Counted from the first letter of the stretch, positions 47,646 to 57,450 are shown. The stretch is DNA of 64,000 bases from Ariolimax columbianus (GCA_036924085.1 JAVGWX010000011.1:19951264-20015263), one strand, 5' to 3'. Translations and numbers: made by a program. The notes: generated by a model from the sequence alone, not told the origin.

Positions 47646-47664
47646 CCTAACCCTAACCCTAACC
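47646..47664 (-). repeat. Short interstitial telomere-like motif
   Basis: CCTAACCCTAACCCTAACC: three tandem TTAGGG units on the reverse strand. Too short to distinguish a repair insertion from chance. Confidence 0.6.
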
Positions 47665-47889
47665 AAAACGGAACACACAGACACATACTAGATTCCTACA
47701 TGTGTGATTTTCTGTGGCGACATCGGAATAAAGTCCGCCAGTTAGACCCGTTCGACAATATTCTGCAGCACCTCACAGAATTTTGGCCTCCTGTAGCTAG
47801 ACACTTATAATTATTTTTGTACGGAAACCCGTGTGGTCAATGAATGGTATAAAATTCAGAATGGGTGAATTAACGCACAAGAACCCGCT

Positions 47890-48130
47890 ATGGACAACCG
47901 TCTCCTTATTTCCCTTACACAGTCCATATCGTTTGTTATCAAAGAGCCAAGATATTCAAAGTAACCAACGTGTTCAATTTCTTCATTACCAATTGTGAAC
48001 TTGTTTGGCTTGGACATTATCTTAATTTGTTTTTATGTTCCGGAAAAGATTGTGATCTTCACTGTGCTTCTGAACGGACGTAAGCAGTTGTTCCAGACCA
48101 TCAACACTCTTTGAGAGCGTAACTGCATAC
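47890..48130 (-). mobile_element. LINE fragment: palm end and thumb
   Basis: The reverse strand reads SKSVDGLEQLLTSVQKHSED (after the lost ADD box) and, in another frame, NKFTIGNEEIEHVGYFEYLG followed by SLITNDMDC. This matches the arrangement of the LINE at 28396-29045. Truncated on both sides. Confidence 0.72.
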
Positions 48131-48364
48131 AATGTTGTTAAAACTGTTTACAATATTTTATAGTTACATTAGTTTTATAATTATGTTATATTAAAAAATA
48201 TATACTATTTTATATTATTACAAATGTTATTAAAACGGCAATTACAAAACGAAATAAATTTACCACTTTCGAAGAAATAAAATGATGCAGCACAGTGTAT
48301 GGACAAGTTGTGCTCCTGGGACCAGACCGGACTTTGGGAGGTGTCACCATACTTAGAAAGATTG

Positions 48365-48592
48365 GTATCAAGATAGTATGCATTGCATGATTTGTAGCGG
48401 TCAGAGAACCAACGCTGACTCCTAGCGTTACGGCTAGTGACCCAGAGCTGCCCAGACCCTTCAACACCTACACGCGGTGACATTGGATAACAGGCTGCAA
48501 CAGAGCAGATTGGCTAAGGCTAAATCCTGGTGCTAAATATGTCAGCTGAGGGCGAATAAGTCGGACCCAAAGGTATAAATATCGCAGTCAAG
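48365..48592 (-). mobile_element. Family A dispersed repeat, copy 5
   Basis: Inverse A order: GACTCCTAGCGTTACGGC, CCCAGAGCTGCCCAGACCC, GGATAACAGGCTGCAACAG, GAATAAGTCGGACCCAAAGG and AAATATCGCAGTCAAG. It breaks at CAGTCAAG, where the large TTC tract begins. Confidence 0.8.
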
Positions 48593-48594
48593 TT

Positions 48595-48693
48595 GTTTTC
48601 TTCTTCTTCTTCTTCTTCTTCTTCTTCTTCTTCTTCTTCTTCTTCTTCTTCTTCTTCTTCTTCTTCTTCTACTACTTCTACTTCTTCTTCTAC

Positions 48694-48725
<32 letters not shown>

Positions 48726-49490
48726 CTTCTTCTTCTTCTTCTTCTTCTTCTTCTTCTTCTACTACTTCTACTTCTTCTTCTACTACTTCTTCTTCTACTT
48801 CTTCTTCTTCTTCTTCTTCTTGTTCTTCTTGTTCTTCTTGTTCTACTTCTTCTTCTACTTCTTCTTCTTCTTCTTCTTGTTCTACTTCTTCTTCTACTTC
48901 TTCTTCTACTTCTTCTTCTACTACTTCTTCTTCTACTTCTTCTTCTTCTTCTTCTTGTTCTTCTTGTTCTTCTTGTTCTACTTCTTCTTCTACTTCTTCT
49001 TCTTCTTCTTCTTGTTCTACTTCTTCTTCTACTTCTTCTTCTACTTCTTCTTCTACTACTTCTTCTTCTACTTCTTCTTCTTCTTCTTCTTGTTCTTCTA
49101 CTTCTTCTTCTACTTCTTCTTCTACTTCTTCTTCTTGTTCTTCTTCTTCTTCTTGTTCTTCTTCTTCTTGTTCTTCTTCTTCTTTTTCTTGTTCTTCTTC
49201 TTCTTCTTCTTCTTCTTCTTCTTCTTCTTCTTCTTCTTCTTCTTCTTCTTCTTCTTCTTCTTCACCTTCTCCTCTTCCTTCTTTACGTCGACCTCCTCGT
49301 CCTGCTCGTCCTTCCCCTTCTCCTCCTCCTCATCATCCTCATCCTCTTCTTTATGTTCTTTTTCTTCATTTTCTTCTTCTGATTGTTCTTCTTCTCCTCT
49401 TCTTCCTCTCCTTCTTCTTTATCTTTTTCTTCTTCTTCTTCTTTTTCTTCGTAGTCTCCTCCTACCCTTCTTCTCCTTCTCCTCCTCTCC
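48595..49490. repeat. Large (TTC)n tract with 135-bp higher-order repeat
   Basis: About 900 bases of TTC with TAC and TGT triplets. The ordered pattern of TGT/TAC substitutions recurs at exactly 135-base spacing (48821, 48956, 49091). Poly-Ser and poly-Phe frames up to 369 codons result and are not coding evidence. Right of 49290 the tract becomes mixed CCT/TTC pyrimidine DNA, to about 49690. Confidence 0.96.
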
Positions 49491-49704
49491 CTCCTTCTTC
49501 TTTTTCTTTTTCCTTTTTTCTGTATATTCATCTTCGATTTCGTCTTATTCTTCTTCTCCGTCTTCTTCTTCTTCTGCACTTGTTTTTAGCTTTTCTTGTT
49601 ATTCATTTCGTTCTTCTGTTCCTCATCCTACTTCTATCTCCTCCTTCTCCCGTTCCTTCTTACTCCTCCTTGCCTCTCATTCTCTTCTCATTCTTCGTGT
49701 AACT

Positions 49705-50040
49705 TTCTTGTATAGCCGCATCGAACAAGTTATTCTTTTATTCCTGTATAACATATGTGCTATAATTGATATATAACTTTCTGTTATTCCTGTTTCACAC
49801 ATACGCTATAATTGATCTATAGCTTTCATTTATTCTTATATCACATATGTGCTATAATTGGTCAATAACTTTCTGTTAATTCTGTATCACATATGTGCTA
49901 TAATTGATCTATAACTAAATTTTATTCCTGTATAACATATGCGGTATAATTTATCTATAACTTTCGTTTATTCATGTATCACATATGTGCTATCAATGAT
50001 CCATAACTTTCTTTTATGTGCTATAATTGATCCATAAGAC
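49705..50040. repeat. 46-bp minisatellite, about 7 diverged units
   Basis: Units include TGTATCACATATGTGCTATA and ATTGATCTATAACTTTC. Each contains the palindrome CACATATGTG in most copies. Confidence 0.88.
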
Positions 50041-50250
50041 ATCGATATCTAGCTTGCCTGAATGCCCGTGGAGGGCACACACGATACTGACCATTAACCA
50101 GCAATTTCTCATGAAACTGTCACACTCTGATATACAAATTACAGAGGAGCAACGTCAGCAGAATTTCAGAATTTAGAGTGTGTTCAATCAAGGAGCAATT
50201 TCTCACAGACAAGTTCGTTCTTCTTCGTGAAAATGTCACACTCTAATGTC

Positions 50251-50328
50251 CTTCTTCTTCTTCTTCTTCTTCTTCTTCTTCTTCTTCTTCTTCTTCTTCT
50301 TCTTCTTCTTCTTCTTCTTCTTCTTCTT
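50251..50328 (+). repeat. (TTC)n microsatellite
   Basis: A pure TTC tract of about 26 triplets that stops directly at a truncated family A copy. Confidence 0.97.
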
Positions 50329-50332
50329 CGTA

Positions 50333-50500
50333 CGCTGCTTACAGCGATATACGTTGCACTGTTTCGTTAAGCCTGTGGCCCAGTGCATCCGATTTCAACA
50401 GGCGTTTCTGTAGGGATGCCCTCCTTAGCCTTTGGCTGTCCCCAGCCTATCTGTAAGGCAGCAGTTGTTTGTGGTCAGAGTTAACTCTCTTAGGGAAGTT
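50333..50500 (+). mobile_element. Family A dispersed repeat, diverged copy
   Basis: GCTGCTTACAGCGATATA, CAGTGCATCCGATTTCAACA and GTAGGGATGCCCTCCTTAGC follow the A order. Starts at nearly the same internal position as the copy at 407. Confidence 0.6.
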
Positions 50501-50910
50501 GTCTTGCAGGACTGTCGAGTCTTCACCACTCGTGTCTATAGGGTGTGGTGATGATATGATGGACTATGTACTGGTTTGTACTATCCCGGAAGAGAGGCAG
50601 TCCAGTGTGTCTGTGTTCCAGGATCGTCACGTCCTGCCAGAAACGTAGCATATGCATGGGAGTGAGGTATCTCTTTGCTCCCTTCATTTTCTCGGCTTAT
50701 CTGCAGTTATGGTACACCTAGCATTTCCCGCCATCTGGGAGATTGTCACAATAGGGCGGAGGTGCAATGTTCCCTGCCTGCATCTCTTCTGCGTCCATTG
50801 GTATGACTGTGAGCAGACAGAGGTAAAGAGCGCGGCAGGAGTGCATTTAACCAGGGGACAAGCCTGGTCATGGCAAGGAGATGTTGTTCGCCTGGTGTGC
50901 GGACATATCT
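50501..50910. other. Unassigned interval next to the rDNA relic
   Basis: GC-richer than most of the window. If the rDNA relic is oriented as proposed, this would be sequence downstream of the 28S 3' end. No identifiable spacer motif. Confidence 0.35.
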
Positions 50911-51390
50911 CATGATCAAGGGTTGAGTCTCAACAGTTCGCAGTGAGGTGGCTGCTCTACTGCTTACGACACCCCGACCGAGAACTAAGTCTTCTACTAG
51001 TGGTTTCACACCTCAACGCCGTATGGGGTGAATATCGAGCAGCTTCCCGCCCACTTTTGATCGGCGGGACGGCAGAGACCTCTTTCTGCAGGCTCGACCG
51101 GGTCGGGCTGTGGCGCGAGCCCCACGTCCCAACCATATTGTTGCCTCCCTTCGCAGTGGTGCTGAAGTTCGGGTGGGATTCCGGCTTAGAGGCGTTCGGC
51201 CGTAATCCCTCAGATAGTAGCCTCGCACCATTAGCTTATCAGCCAGGCACGTGGACCAAGTTTCTGATATCTGCGATTCCTCTCGGATGGAGCAGGATAA
51301 CCGTAGCAACGCCCTGTCATTAGTAGAGTAAAACTGACCTGTCTTCCGAGGGTCTAATACCAGCACCCGTTCACTATTAGGCCAAACGAT
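50911..51390 (-). pseudogene. 28S rRNA 3'-end pseudogene
   Basis: The reverse complement follows the 3' end of eukaryotic nuclear 28S rRNA in order: AGACAGGTCAGTTTTACTCT, GTTATCCTGCTCCATCCGAG, GAGGAATCGCAG, GTGCCTGGCTGATAAGC, GAGGGATTACGGCCGAACGC, CTCTAAGCCGGAATCCCACC, and at the far end GGTCGGGGTGTCGTAAGCAG, TAGAGCAGCCACCTCACTGC and GACTCAACCCTTGATCA. About 480 bases contain the sarcin-distal universal regions and a shortened expansion segment. Many substitutions at otherwise invariant positions argue for a non-functional copy. Confidence 0.9.
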
Positions 51391-51420
51391 TTTAAGAGAC
51401 AGCTATTTGTCAATCAATGA

Positions 51421-51558
51421 TCAAGTGTCTGAAACCTGCGATTCCTTTCGGATTGAGCAGGATTACCGTAGCAACGCCCTGTCATTTGTAGGGTAAAATT
51501 GGCCTGTCTTCCGAGGGTCTAATTCCAGCACACGTTCCCGATTAGACCCAACGAAATG
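51421..51558 (-). pseudogene. Second 28S rRNA fragment (duplicate of part of the first)
   Basis: Repeats the universal segment of 51270-51390: + strand CTGCGATTCCTTTCGGATTG, AGCAGGATTACCGTAGCAAC, GCCCTGTCATTTGTAGGGTA and CCTGTCTTCCGAGGGTCTAA. It is closer to canonical 28S at GATTACC and GTAGGGTA than the first copy, so the two diverged independently. Confidence 0.9.
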
Positions 51559-51653
51559 CTCTCAGCCTGTCAGTCGTTTCACTGTTGGCGTGTTGAGTCA
51601 ATTTAACCGCAGGCTCCACTCCTGCTGGTGCCCTTTCGTCAATTCCTTTAACG
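51559..51653 (-). pseudogene. 18S rRNA fragment
   Basis: The + strand shows the antisense of the 18S segment before the universal CAATTCCTTTAA site: GTGTTGAGTCAATTTAACCG, CAGGCTCCACTCCTG, GGTGCCCTTTCGTCAATTCC, preceded by CAGCCTGTCAGTCGTTTCAC. It joins the 28S fragment directly, an arrangement absent from normal rDNA. Confidence 0.88.
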
Positions 51654-51687
51654 AACACTGGATGCGAGCTGATCGAGCCACCGAGAG

Positions 51688-51722
51688 ACTAGCCCTAGAT
51701 TTCCGAGAGTCTAATTCCAACT
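51688..51722 (-). pseudogene. Third, very short 28S-like scrap
   Basis: CTAGCCCTAGATTTCCGAGA followed by GTCTAATTCCAAC repeats the CCTGTCTTCCGAGGGTCTAA segment of the two longer 28S pieces. Confidence 0.5.
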
Positions 51723-51849
51723 CTGATGTCCAAATGACGGAACAGCATTTTGATTAAATATAAGTGACATCTCATTCTTGTATTATTTGTAAGTGACTTT
51801 TAACTTATTCTGTGTAGTATATTTCCATACTGAGAAATATATTGGTTAA

Positions 51850-52740
51850 TTAGTTCGTTTTCTTTCCACTTGTGCCCCTGAGCGTCAAAGAGAACTTAAG
51901 TCGTCTATCCTGCACCAAGTGCGTTTCGTCTGTCAATGTAAGCCCGTGCCGTTGCACAACCACTCTAATGTCATCTATCCACCTGCAGCTTCGCCCTTAC
52001 CCTGTAGCCAGATGTACCAGCGTCGTGAGCCATCAGTGAAAGTTGATGAGGGTGCATTCTCATGAGATGACAAAACCAACTTATTTCCTGCCTGGAAATG
52101 TATTCGGCACAAGCCGTGGTGTCGACCATACTTCGAATGTCGTCGTTTCGTATTTTATCTCTCCTGATAACACCGATGGCCTTCATCAATCACTTCATTT
52201 CACATCTCGAAATTCTGCTGTCACAGGCCGAATTTGGCATTGGTAACAAATAGTGTGCATAAATATGTTTTTCATCAGCTGTTTCTTTGTTGCCAAACTA
52301 ATGCTCGGGTACCTAAGCGGTAATAATAATCCTCCCGTAGGCGCCAAAAGCCTGTTGCCTCGATCGACCACTATCATGTTCAACTGCTGAGGCTATGTTC
52401 ACGCGTAGCGAGTGCACCGAAATCCCTACAGATTCCCCAGGGGGAGCTGAGTTCTCCGCTGCCTTGTTATGAGGGCCGGGAGAATTGTATTAGACCAATG
52501 TTTGTGTCACGCCTTCCGTGTCTGTCCATGTCAAACTCCCTGTTAGTGAAAGCTAATAAGTCAGCACAAATGTTTTCTGACTTAATCTCAATGTCCTTGT
52601 AGATCCTATCTTCTACTAAAAAAAAAAATACTGCCTAAATACTTGAACTCATGGGTCTGTTTAAGAGCAATATCATTTACACTTATCCACTTATCTTGTA
52701 TCTTGGGTGGCCCAGGTGTTCTACTGATCATCAAAGTTTA
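51850..52740 (-). mobile_element. LINE fragment, interrupted by ~230-bp insertion
   Basis: Sister of 20140-20935. On the reverse strand the right part (52548-52740) encodes relics of the thumb start (antisense of GTGGCCCAGGTGTTCT), and the left part reads GVIRRDKIRNDDIRSMVDTT, SWFCHLMRMHPHQLSLMAHD and AGTSGYRVRA. Relative to the 20 kb copy, about 52321-52547 is extra sequence. Stops and frameshifts throughout. Confidence 0.83.
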
Positions 52741-52856
52741 TGTTTATGATATATTAGTATCCAGGCAAATAACTAATACACTAGTAATGAGACTCATCAG
52801 GTACTTAAATTGAATTCCAAGATCATTTGGTGAAACATGGATTTAGTGTAATCAGC

Positions 52857-53950
52857 TTACTTCTGTCCCAGCAGAGAAATCCAATTTCCCAAATTGTTTA
52901 GTCTCTGGTACATTGGATGGTCCGTCAGTCTTCGGAGTTTCTCTGACTGCAGCTGGGCTCTGCAGTCTCTTCTATCGGTCATGGATTGCAGTTTTGTAAT
53001 CTTTTCAAGTTCTACAATTGGCGTTGACTTCATGCCACCTGTTATAATTCTCATGGCTTGGTTTTGAAGTTTGTTAACTTTATCGAAGTTCGCCTTCGCT
53101 GCTGTTGTCCATGCCGCAATGCCATACTCGAGAACTGGTCTCACTCTTCCAGTGTACAGTTTCTTTAGTAGGCCTTCGTCTGCTCCCCAGCTTGTGCCAG
53201 CAAGTTTCCTCATGATCGCCATTCTTTCTCTGGCTTTCATTCGGTTTCTCTCAATCTGACTTTTCCATGTCATGCGCCGATCAAATGTGACTTCCAGATA
53301 GGTTGGGTTGTCGTTTGGCTGCAGGATTTTGCCATTTATACTTAATTTGGTGCTTTTGGGTTTTAGTGAGAGCGAGAATATTGTGCACGTGGTTTTATCC
53401 TCGTTTATTTTGACCAGCCATGAGTTCGCCCACTCTTCCAGCGATGTTAGGGCCGTCTGCATCCGATTTCTTGCTATGGTGAGATTCTTTTCAGAGGTCC
53501 ACATAGCCAGATCGTCTGCAAACATTGAGCTATGGACTCTTCTTGGTATATTCTCTGTAATATCGTTTATATATACCAGGAAGAGTGTGGGTGACAATAC
53601 TCCCCCTTGGGGTACTCCCTGCTCGAGTGTCACCTTTTTGCTCATCTGCCCTTGTACTTGGACTCTGGCCGTTCTTTGTTTGAGGTAGTGGTTGATCCAC
53701 TTGTACATCTTCCCACAGACATCACTTCTTCTTAGCTTGACTCTAAGTCCATCCTTCCAGACTTTGTCAAATGCCTTTTCCAGATCCACCCAAACAGCTA
53801 CTGTGTGTTTCTGTGCCTGGTAGGCATCTTCTATCTCCTGGGCTATGAGGATGACCTGGTCCTCAGTGGATCTGTGCTGTCTAAAGCCGGCTTGCTGTGG
53901 AATTAGTATTCGTTTTTCTTCCCATCAGATATCTAAATCTAGTGATTTAA
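52857..53950 (-). mobile_element. Non-LTR reverse transcriptase, longest surviving coding region
   Basis: The reverse strand is open from 53924 to the stop at 52857 (355 codons). In order: QQAGFRQHRSTEDQV, VDLEKAFDKVWKDGL, LEQGVPQGGVLSPTLF, the catalytic SSMFADDLAMW, LVKINEDKTTCTIFS, YLEVTFDRRMTW and VLEYGIAAWTTAAKA. Both catalytic Asp of FADD and the upstream Asp of VDLEKAFD are present. The type is Jockey-like. Upstream, a TGA (53925-53927) interrupts the frame and then a SINE head starts at 53965, so fingers and endonuclease are missing. Downstream the frame stops where an RNase H region would be expected. The element is incomplete, though its core is relatively young. Confidence 0.93.
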
Positions 53951-53964
53951 GTCTCATGTTAAGA

Positions 53965-54540
53965 GCCAGTGGTCTCGAGGCAAGGTATTTGCCTCGGGTG
54001 ATGTAGGTCGAAGGGTTCAATCACGGGGTAAACCTGGATTTTTTCAGAATTTGTTTTTCACGTAGATCATTCTGTAACAATGTCTCCGGATTTCTGAGCA
54101 GGTAGATCAGACACCCGTGTGGAGTGGCGCGCACGTTAAAAATTCAGGGGCATTTGGAAATCAAAAAGTATAGGCTTAACGGCCGCTGTTCGGGCATTAT
54201 TCAAGTTAAAAGTTTTACTCAAATTTTTCTAAGGATTCTCGCCCCACAAAGAATATGTTGTAAAAAAGGGACATCAGGTCTTGGTTATGTTGTTATCGGA
54301 GCGGCATAGATGGTGTCTGACATTATGCTGGTCTACTTTGCTCTAATTTACGCTTCCTCCATCACCGGTCTCAAAAATAGACAATCGTTTATCTCAAGGG
54401 CTACCAACCTAATGTTTGGTAACAGACACTGGGGTTAACTTGTCAAGTCCCCAACCAATTTTCACTTGCACAAAAATATGACACCAGGGAGATCATCCCA
54501 CCCTACGACGTCTATCGACCCAAGTGGACTGAAGATAGAT
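53965..54540 (+). mobile_element. Family F element, copy 2, with tRNA-like head
   Basis: The head has an A box CAGTGGTCTCGAGGCAAGG and B box AAGGGTTCAATCACGG. The body has CAGACACCCGTGTG, AGTGGCGCGCACGTTAAAAA, TAACGGCCGCTG, GATTCTCGCCCCAC, GGTCTTGGTTATGT and TTTTCACTTGCACAAAAATA. It ends in CTACGACGTCTATCGACCC, continuous with the 66-bp satellite. The promoter head plus 15.3 kb homology suggest family F is a long tRNA-derived retroposon or a SINE fused to another repeat. Confidence 0.8.
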
Positions 54541-56085
54541 ACTCGTAGACAGCTATGTGACTGCAAACCTACGACGTCTATCGACCCAAGTGGACTGAAG
54601 ATAGATACTCGTAGACAGCTATGTGACTGCAAACCTACGACGTCTATCGACCCAAGTGGACTGAAGATAGATACTCGTAGACAGCTATGTGACTGCAAAC
54701 CTACGACGTCTATCGACCCAAGTGGACTGAAGATAGATACTCGTAGACAGCTATGTGACTGCAAACCTACGACGTCGATCGACCCAAGTGGACTGAAGAT
54801 AGATACTCGTAGACAGCTATGTGACTGCAAACCTACGACGTCTATCGACCCAAGTGGACTGAAGATAGATACTCGTAGACAGCTATGTGACTGCAAACCT
54901 ACGACGTCGATCGACCCAAGTGGACTGAAAATAGATACTCGTAGACAGCTATGTGACTGCAAACCTACGACGTCTATCGACCCAAGTGGACTGAAGATAG
55001 ATACTCGTAGACAGCTATGTGACTGCAAACCTACGACGTCTATCGACCCAAGTGGACTGAAGATAGATACTCGTAGACAGCTATGTGACTGCAAACCTAC
55101 GACGTCTATCGACCCAAGTGGACTGAAGATAGATACTCGTAGACAGCTATGTGACTGCAAACCTACGACGTCTATCGACCCAAGTGGACTGAAGATAGAT
55201 ACTCGTAGACAGCTATGTGACTGCAAACCTACGACGTCTATCGACCCAAGTGGACTGAAGATAGATACTCGTAGACAGCTATGTGACTGCAAACCTACGA
55301 CGTCTATCGACCCAAGTGGACTGAAGATAGATACTCGTAGACAGCTATGTGACTGCAAACCTACGACGTCGATCGACCCAAGTGGACTGAAGATAGATAC
55401 TCGTAGACAGCTATGTGACTGCAAACCTACGACGTCTATCGACCCAAGTGGACTGAAGATAGATACTCGTAGACAGCTATGTGACTGCAAACCTACGACG
55501 TCTATCGACCCAAGTGGACTGAAGATAGATACTCGTAGACAGCTATGTGACTGCAAACCTACGACGTCTATCGACCCAAGTGGAATAAAGATAGATACTC
55601 GTAGACAGCTATGTGCCTGCAAACCTACGTCTATCGACCAAAGTGGACTGAAGATGGATACTCGTAGATAGTTATGTGCCTGCAAACCTACGACGTCTAT
55701 CGACCCAAGTGGACTGAAAATAGATACTCGTAGATAGTTTAGTGACTTCAAACCTACGACGTCTATCGACCCAAGTGGATTGAAGATAGATACTCGTAGA
55801 TAGTTAAGTGATTTCAAACCTACGACGTCGATCGACCCAAGTGGACTGAAGATAGATACTCGTAGATATTTATGTGACTTCAAACCTACGACGTCTATCG
55901 ACCCAAGTTGACTGAAAATAGATACTTGTAGATAGTTAAGTGACTTCAAACCTACGACGTCTATAGACCCAAGTGGACTGAAGATAGATACTCGTAGATA
56001 GTTATGTGCCTGCAAACCTACGACGTGTATCAACCCAAGTGGACTGAAGATAGATACTCGTAGATAGTTAAGTGACTTCAAACCA
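54507..56085. repeat. 66-bp satellite, about 24 units
   Basis: Period 66: CCTACGACGTCTATCGACCC, AAGTGGACTGAAGATAGATA, CTCGTAGACAGCTATGTGAC, TGCAAA. The first 17 or so units are nearly identical (occasional GTCGAT or AAAATAGA). From 55620 rightward units carry AGATAGTTAAGTGACTTC and small deletions. Because 66 is 22 codons, a 401-codon (+) and a 544-codon (-) frame are open, with no sign of coding constraint. Confidence 0.95.
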
Positions 56086-56164
56086 GAAATTGACAAACTA
56101 GTATCACTTAACCAAGCCCATCCATCGAATCAGAAATGTATAAAATAGAAAGGTACTGTACCTG

Positions 56165-56648
56165 GCTACTGAATGTCCAGTTAGAGGTCATCCAGTAACC
56201 GGCGAGATCGTTGGGGCACACATGAAGACATCCTCAAAACGCCACGCCACCCTTCTCTGTCAGATGCCGCTGCCTGTGACTCTTCTGGTCGGAGACTGGT
56301 CCATTTTTTTATGTTGTCCTCCCATTTCTTTTTGGGCCGGCCTCTTCGTCGTCTGCCTTGCACCTTCCCGTGGAGGATTGTGTTTGCAAGACCATTTGAT
56401 CTCGATATATGACCTTACCAAGCGAGTTTCCTTCTTTTCACAGTTGATAAGAGGTCTTCAAAAGGTCCTATTGCTGTTGGTATTCTATCTCGTATTTCCT
56501 CATTTGTAACTCGATCTTTGTACGTAACGTTTAAAAGTCTTCGGAAACATCTAATCTCCAATGCCTGTATCCTTCGTTGAAGGGCAGCTGTAACTATCCA
56601 TGTCTCACAAGCATAGAGGAATATTGACTGGAATACAGAATGTGGTAT
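56165..56648 (-). mobile_element. LINE C-terminal fragment
   Basis: Reverse strand: YACETW-type thumb (AAGCATAGAGG on +), an RRLLNVTYK-like stretch, then QGRRRRGRPKKKWEDNIKKW, TSLRPEESQAAASDREGW and RMSSCVPQRSRRLLDDL at the 3' end. Same lineage as 26400-27062. The 3' ends coincide (GTTGGGGCACACATGAAGAC). Confidence 0.88.
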
Positions 56649-56649
56649 C

Positions 56650-56950
56650 TAATAAAGTAAAGTAAAGGCCAGTCCCATGGCAACAATTGCCGTCACGGAT
56701 GAAAATAACTCTTTATGTACCAAGCCGCAGCCTATATGACGGGTTTGGGGGCGGGGGGGGGGGGGGGGGGGGTGGGATTGACCAGGTTCCCTTCCTTGCT
56801 GTTTTTAACTTTCCAGTATTTTTACGTCAGATACCCATTCACAGCTAGGCCAACTGGGGAGCGCTTGTACCAGTCACGAATCATGGCTCGGTTATTTTCT
56901 GGCTGTCCGTGAACTCGAACTCTGGGACGCTGTAATCTCAGTCTAGTCTA
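56650..56950 (-). mobile_element. tRNA-headed SINE with poly-G interruption and (CTTTA)n tail
   Basis: Reverse strand: GATTACAGCGTCCCAGAGTT with CGAG (B box region), CCCAGTTGGCCTAGCTGTGA, ATGGGTATCTGACG, GCAAGGAAGGGAACCTGG, then a 20-nt C run (poly-G 56753-56772 on +), GGGACTGGCC and TTTACTTTACTTTA at the 3' end. The tail matches that of the 27064 copy. Confidence 0.8.
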
Positions 56951-56954
56951 TCTA

Positions 56955-57450
56955 GCTATCTATCTGTGTTCTTTGCTCGCCAAATACGGCGGATAAGGCA
57001 CACACAAATGATGTCCAGTTGGAACGGTGTGACGCCACTGTCTTTAGATCTTGTTTGGTGCTGAGACCCATAGTTGAGCCCTTTCGGATGAAAGTTCTTC
57101 TGAGTGTTTCCTTGGGTCTTCCTCTTTTCTGAACCCGTCTTGGTGTTCATTCGAGTGCTTGCAATGGAAGACGGTTGTTGCTCATTCTAAAGACATGTCC
57201 GATGTATATCCATTGTTTTTTATTCCGGATGATGGTCGACACATACAGTTGGTTGGTCTCTGTTCTTATCGAGTTATTAGTTGTGAACAGGACCCGGCGT
57301 ATATTCAATCATTTTCTGAAACATTTATTTCCAAAGATATTTAGTTTGTTTTCCAACGCTTTTTTTTTTGTCTTCCAGCTTTCACATCCATATGCCAGGA
57401 CTGATATTACAATTGAATTGAATATTCTGAGCTTGATATGTTTGTGAAGT
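56955..57450 (-). mobile_element. LINE fragment: thumb to 3' end with TAGA-type tail
   Basis: Reverse strand: LRIFNSIVISVLAYGCESW, NKCFRKIIEY, IRNKKQWIYIGHVFRM, PLQALEQ and a terminal RQWRHTVPTGHHLCVP-like stretch. It is open over most of its length apart from a frameshift near 57090. The sense 3' end AAAGAACACAGATAGATAG runs into TAGA repeats, as at 30105. Confidence 0.85.

Noticed and set aside
48593..49776. Long poly-Ser and poly-Phe open frames as low-complexity proteins
   Set aside because: Pure consequence of a TTC microsatellite. Open in several frames, with no conserved ends.
50943..51366. 126- and 117-codon open frames as genes
   Set aside because: They overlap the rDNA relic on both strands. 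The nucleotide match to 28S rRNA explains the sequence.
54462..56096. 544-codon (-) and 401-codon (+) open frames as a repetitive secreted or structural protein
   Set aside because: They are the 66-bp satellite read in phase (22 codons per unit). Both strands are open equally, there is no signal peptide or flanking exon, and the array grows out of a dispersed element.
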